Origin: an uncultured Lysobacteraceae bacterium
Lineage (GTDB): Bacteria; Pseudomonadota; Gammaproteobacteria; Xanthomonadales; Xanthomonadaceae
DNA length: 7,364 bases
NCBI GenBank assembly: GCA_946482565.1
Contig: CAMLSB010000092.1
Coordinates: 1-7,364 of the forward strand
Direction: 5' to 3'
A program made the position numbers and the translations under genes. Position 1 is the first letter of the stretch; every line of letters starts with the position of its first letter. Of the stretch, positions 5,948 through 7,364 are shown in pieces. The notes under the pieces are model-generated. The model ran no database searches, was not told where the DNA came from, and saw nothing but the letters and a program-made list of their open reading frames with translations.

Positions 5948-7364
5948 GCGTCCACCGTGCCGCGGCGTTGTTCGATCTCGCGGCAGATCGCGTGGATCGC
6001 GGCGAGTTCGGGCGGCTTGACCAGGTGCCGGTCGAAGCCGGCCTCGCGCGTCCGGCGGCGATCCTCCGGCTGGCCCCAGCCGGTCACCGCCACCAGCAGC
6101 ACGTCGCGGCCGCCGGGCGCCGCGCGCAAGGCGGCGGCGACGTCGTAGCCGCTGCGGCCGGGCATGCCGACATCCAGGAACACGGCATCGGCGGGAAAGG
6201 CCGCGAACGCCTCCTCGAATTGCGCGGGATCGTAGATCGTGCGGACCTGGAAGCCGAGCAGGTCGAGCATCATCGACAGCGTGTCGGCCGCATCGCGGTT
6301 GTCGTCGAGCACCAGGGCGCGGCGACCGTGGACGCCACCCGTCGCCGGCGTGGCCGGCGCTGCGGTGGGCGCGGGCACGACCGGCACGATGCCCGCTGGC
6401 GCGCGCGGCAGGCGCACGACGAATTCGCTGCCTTCGCCTGGCCCGGCACTGCGCGCTTCCACCGAGCCGCCATGCATGCCGACCAGCTGCCGCACCAGGG
6501 TCAGGCCGATGCCGAGGCCGCCCCCCGCGCGGTCGGCGCCGGCGTCCACCTGCACGAACATCTCGAAGATGCGGCGCGCCTCTTCCTCGCCCAGGCCGAT
6601 GCCATGGTCGCGGACAACGATCTCGATCGTCGCGTCGTCGGCGCGTGCGGCGATCGCAATCGGGCTGCCCTGGTCGGAATACTTCGCCGCGTTGTTCAGC
6701 AGGTTGGCGAACACCTGCGACAGGCGCGCGGCGTCGCCGTCAACCACCAGCGTGTCGTCCGGGAGGTCGATGCGCAGCTCGTGGCGTCCGTGGCGCAGCA
6801 ACGGATGCGTGGTCTCGATGGCCGAATCCAGCACCTCGCGCACCGTCGTCGGCATGCGCCGCAGCTCGAGCTTGCCCTGGGTGATGCGCGCGACGTCGAG
6901 CAGGTCGTCGATGATGCGCACCAGCAGCGCGAGCTGGCGCTCCATCAGCCCCTGCAGCGGGTCGGCGGCTGCCGACGCGTCGGACAGGCGCCGCACGTTG
7001 ACCGCGTTGAGCAGCGGCGCGAGGGGGTTGCGCAGCTCGTGGGCGAGGGTGGCGAGGAATTCGTCCTTGCGCCGGTCGGTTTCGCGCAGGCGCTCGACCA
7101 GGCCCGCGAGCTCCGCGTTGGCGCTGCGCAACGATGCGTTGAGCAAGCCGAGCTCGCGTGCCTTCTCCACCTCGAGCGCGGCATTGGCGTCGCGCAGCTC
7201 GCGCCGCTTGCGGAACAGCTCCGCGAGCACCACCACCTTGCTGCGCAGGATCTCCGGGATCACCGGCACCATCACGTAGTCGACCGCGCCGAGCTCGTAG
7301 CCGCGCAGGCGGTCCATGTCGGTGACGTTGACCGCGGTGACGAAGATGATCGGCGTCTTCTCGA
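5944..7364 (-). CDS. Hybrid sensor histidine kinase, REC-HisKA-HATPase-REC (5' end outside window)
   Basis: The frame is open to the right edge, giving 472 visible residues. In order: (1) the second half of an N-terminal receiver domain ('TPIIFVTAVN' ... 'GYELGAVDYVMVPVIPEILR'), whose usual Lys before Pro is Val (codon 7269-7267); (2) a coiled-coil linker at about 7215-7080; (3) HisKA with 'LATLAHELRNPLAPLLN', phospho-acceptor His codon 7041-7039; (4) a complete HATPase domain with N-box 'FANLLNNAAKYSD', G1 'RDHGIGLG' and G2 'GGGLGIGLTLV'; (5) a Pro/Ala linker; and (6) a C-terminal receiver ('ALVLDDNRDAADTL', acceptor Asp codon 6174-6172 in 'VFLDVGMPG', Lys codon 6018-6016 in 'LVKPPE'). It should autophosphorylate and pass phosphate to its own C-terminal receiver. 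There is no membrane segment or DNA-binding output in view, so the signal probably enters through the N-terminal receiver or a partner. A Met at 7317 lies inside the first receiver and is not the start. Confidence 0.92.
   Translation of the reverse strand, partial: EKTPIIFVTAVNVTDMDRLRGYELGAVDYVMVPVIPEILRSKVVVLAELFRKRRELRDANAALEVEKARELGLLNASLRSANAELAGLVERLRETDRRKDEFLATLAHELRNPLAPLLNAVNVRRLSDASAAADPLQGLMERQLALLVRIIDDLLDVARITQGKLELRRMPTTVREVLDSAIETTHPLLRHGRHELRIDLPDDTLVVDGDAARLSQVFANLLNNAAKYSDQGSPIAIAARADDATIEIVVRDHGIGLGEEEARRIFEMFVQVDAGADRAGGGLGIGLTLVRQLVGMHGGSVEARSAGPGEGSEFVVRLPRAPAGIVPVVPAPTAAPATPATGGVHGRRALVLDDNRDAADTLSMMLDLLGFQVRTIYDPAQFEEAFAAFPADAVFLDVGMPGRSGYDVAAALRAAPGGRDVLLVAVTGWGQPEDRRRTREAGFDRHLVKPPELAAIHAICREIEQRRGTVDA

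Noticed and set aside
5087..6148. 353-codon plus-strand frame opposite the two kinase genes
   Set aside because: Low-complexity Arg/Ala/Gln translation opposite frames with clear H-box and receiver motifs.
6239..7279. 346-codon plus-strand frame opposite the hybrid kinase
   Set aside because: Ser/Arg-rich shadow of a well-supported kinase frame.
7315..7317. ATG as the start of the hybrid kinase
   Set aside because: The frame stays open to the window edge, and the upstream codons encode typical receiver-domain sequence ('TPIIFVTAVN'), so the true start is outside.
1..7364. Search for tRNA/rRNA, CRISPR, insertion-sequence ends, attachment sites and riboswitches
   Set aside because: No candidate was seen. 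All bases are in coding frames of uniform style, with no sign of recent transfer.

Overview
The window is very GC-rich (about 70% or more by eye) and every base falls in a coding frame. Codon use, protein style and gene order suggest a gammaproteobacterium of the Xanthomonadaceae/Lysobacteraceae (Lysobacter, Luteimonas or a relative). This is inferred from protein families, not from a marker gene.

Bases 1-5264, plus strand: the distal part of a MoxR/Bat-type (Bacteroides aerotolerance) operon. In order it holds the 3' end of a DUF58 gene, a small DUF4381 membrane protein, batA (membrane-anchored von Willebrand A protein), batB (VWA fused to a TPR tail) and batD (secreted and anchored Ig-like protein). 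The usual upstream partner, a MoxR AAA+ ATPase, would lie left of the window. Each junction is a 4-base stop/start overlap (GTGA or ATGA), so the genes are probably translationally coupled. Predicted topologies agree: the VWA domains, the TPR tail and the BatD body face the periplasm. The DUF58 protein and the tails of DUF4381 and BatD face the cytoplasm. This fits a cell-envelope complex remodelled from inside by MoxR.

Bases 5255-7364, minus strand: two kinase-related genes converging on the bat operon. The first in transcription order is a large hybrid histidine kinase (receiver - coiled coil - HisKA - HATPase - receiver) whose 5' end runs off the right edge. It overlaps by 4 bases a 230-residue histidine-kinase-like protein. 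That small protein keeps its phospho-acceptor histidine but has lost the main ATP- and Mg-binding residues. It is the most interesting item here: it may be a pseudokinase or a ChpT-like phosphotransfer protein serving the hybrid kinase.

The two blocks overlap tail to tail by 10 bases (5255-5264), with a small GC-rich hairpin just past the batD stop. I see no RNA genes, mobile elements, CRISPR arrays or intergenic promoters. Apart from the degenerate kinase and the incomplete metal site in BatB, this looks like an ordinary chromosomal core region.
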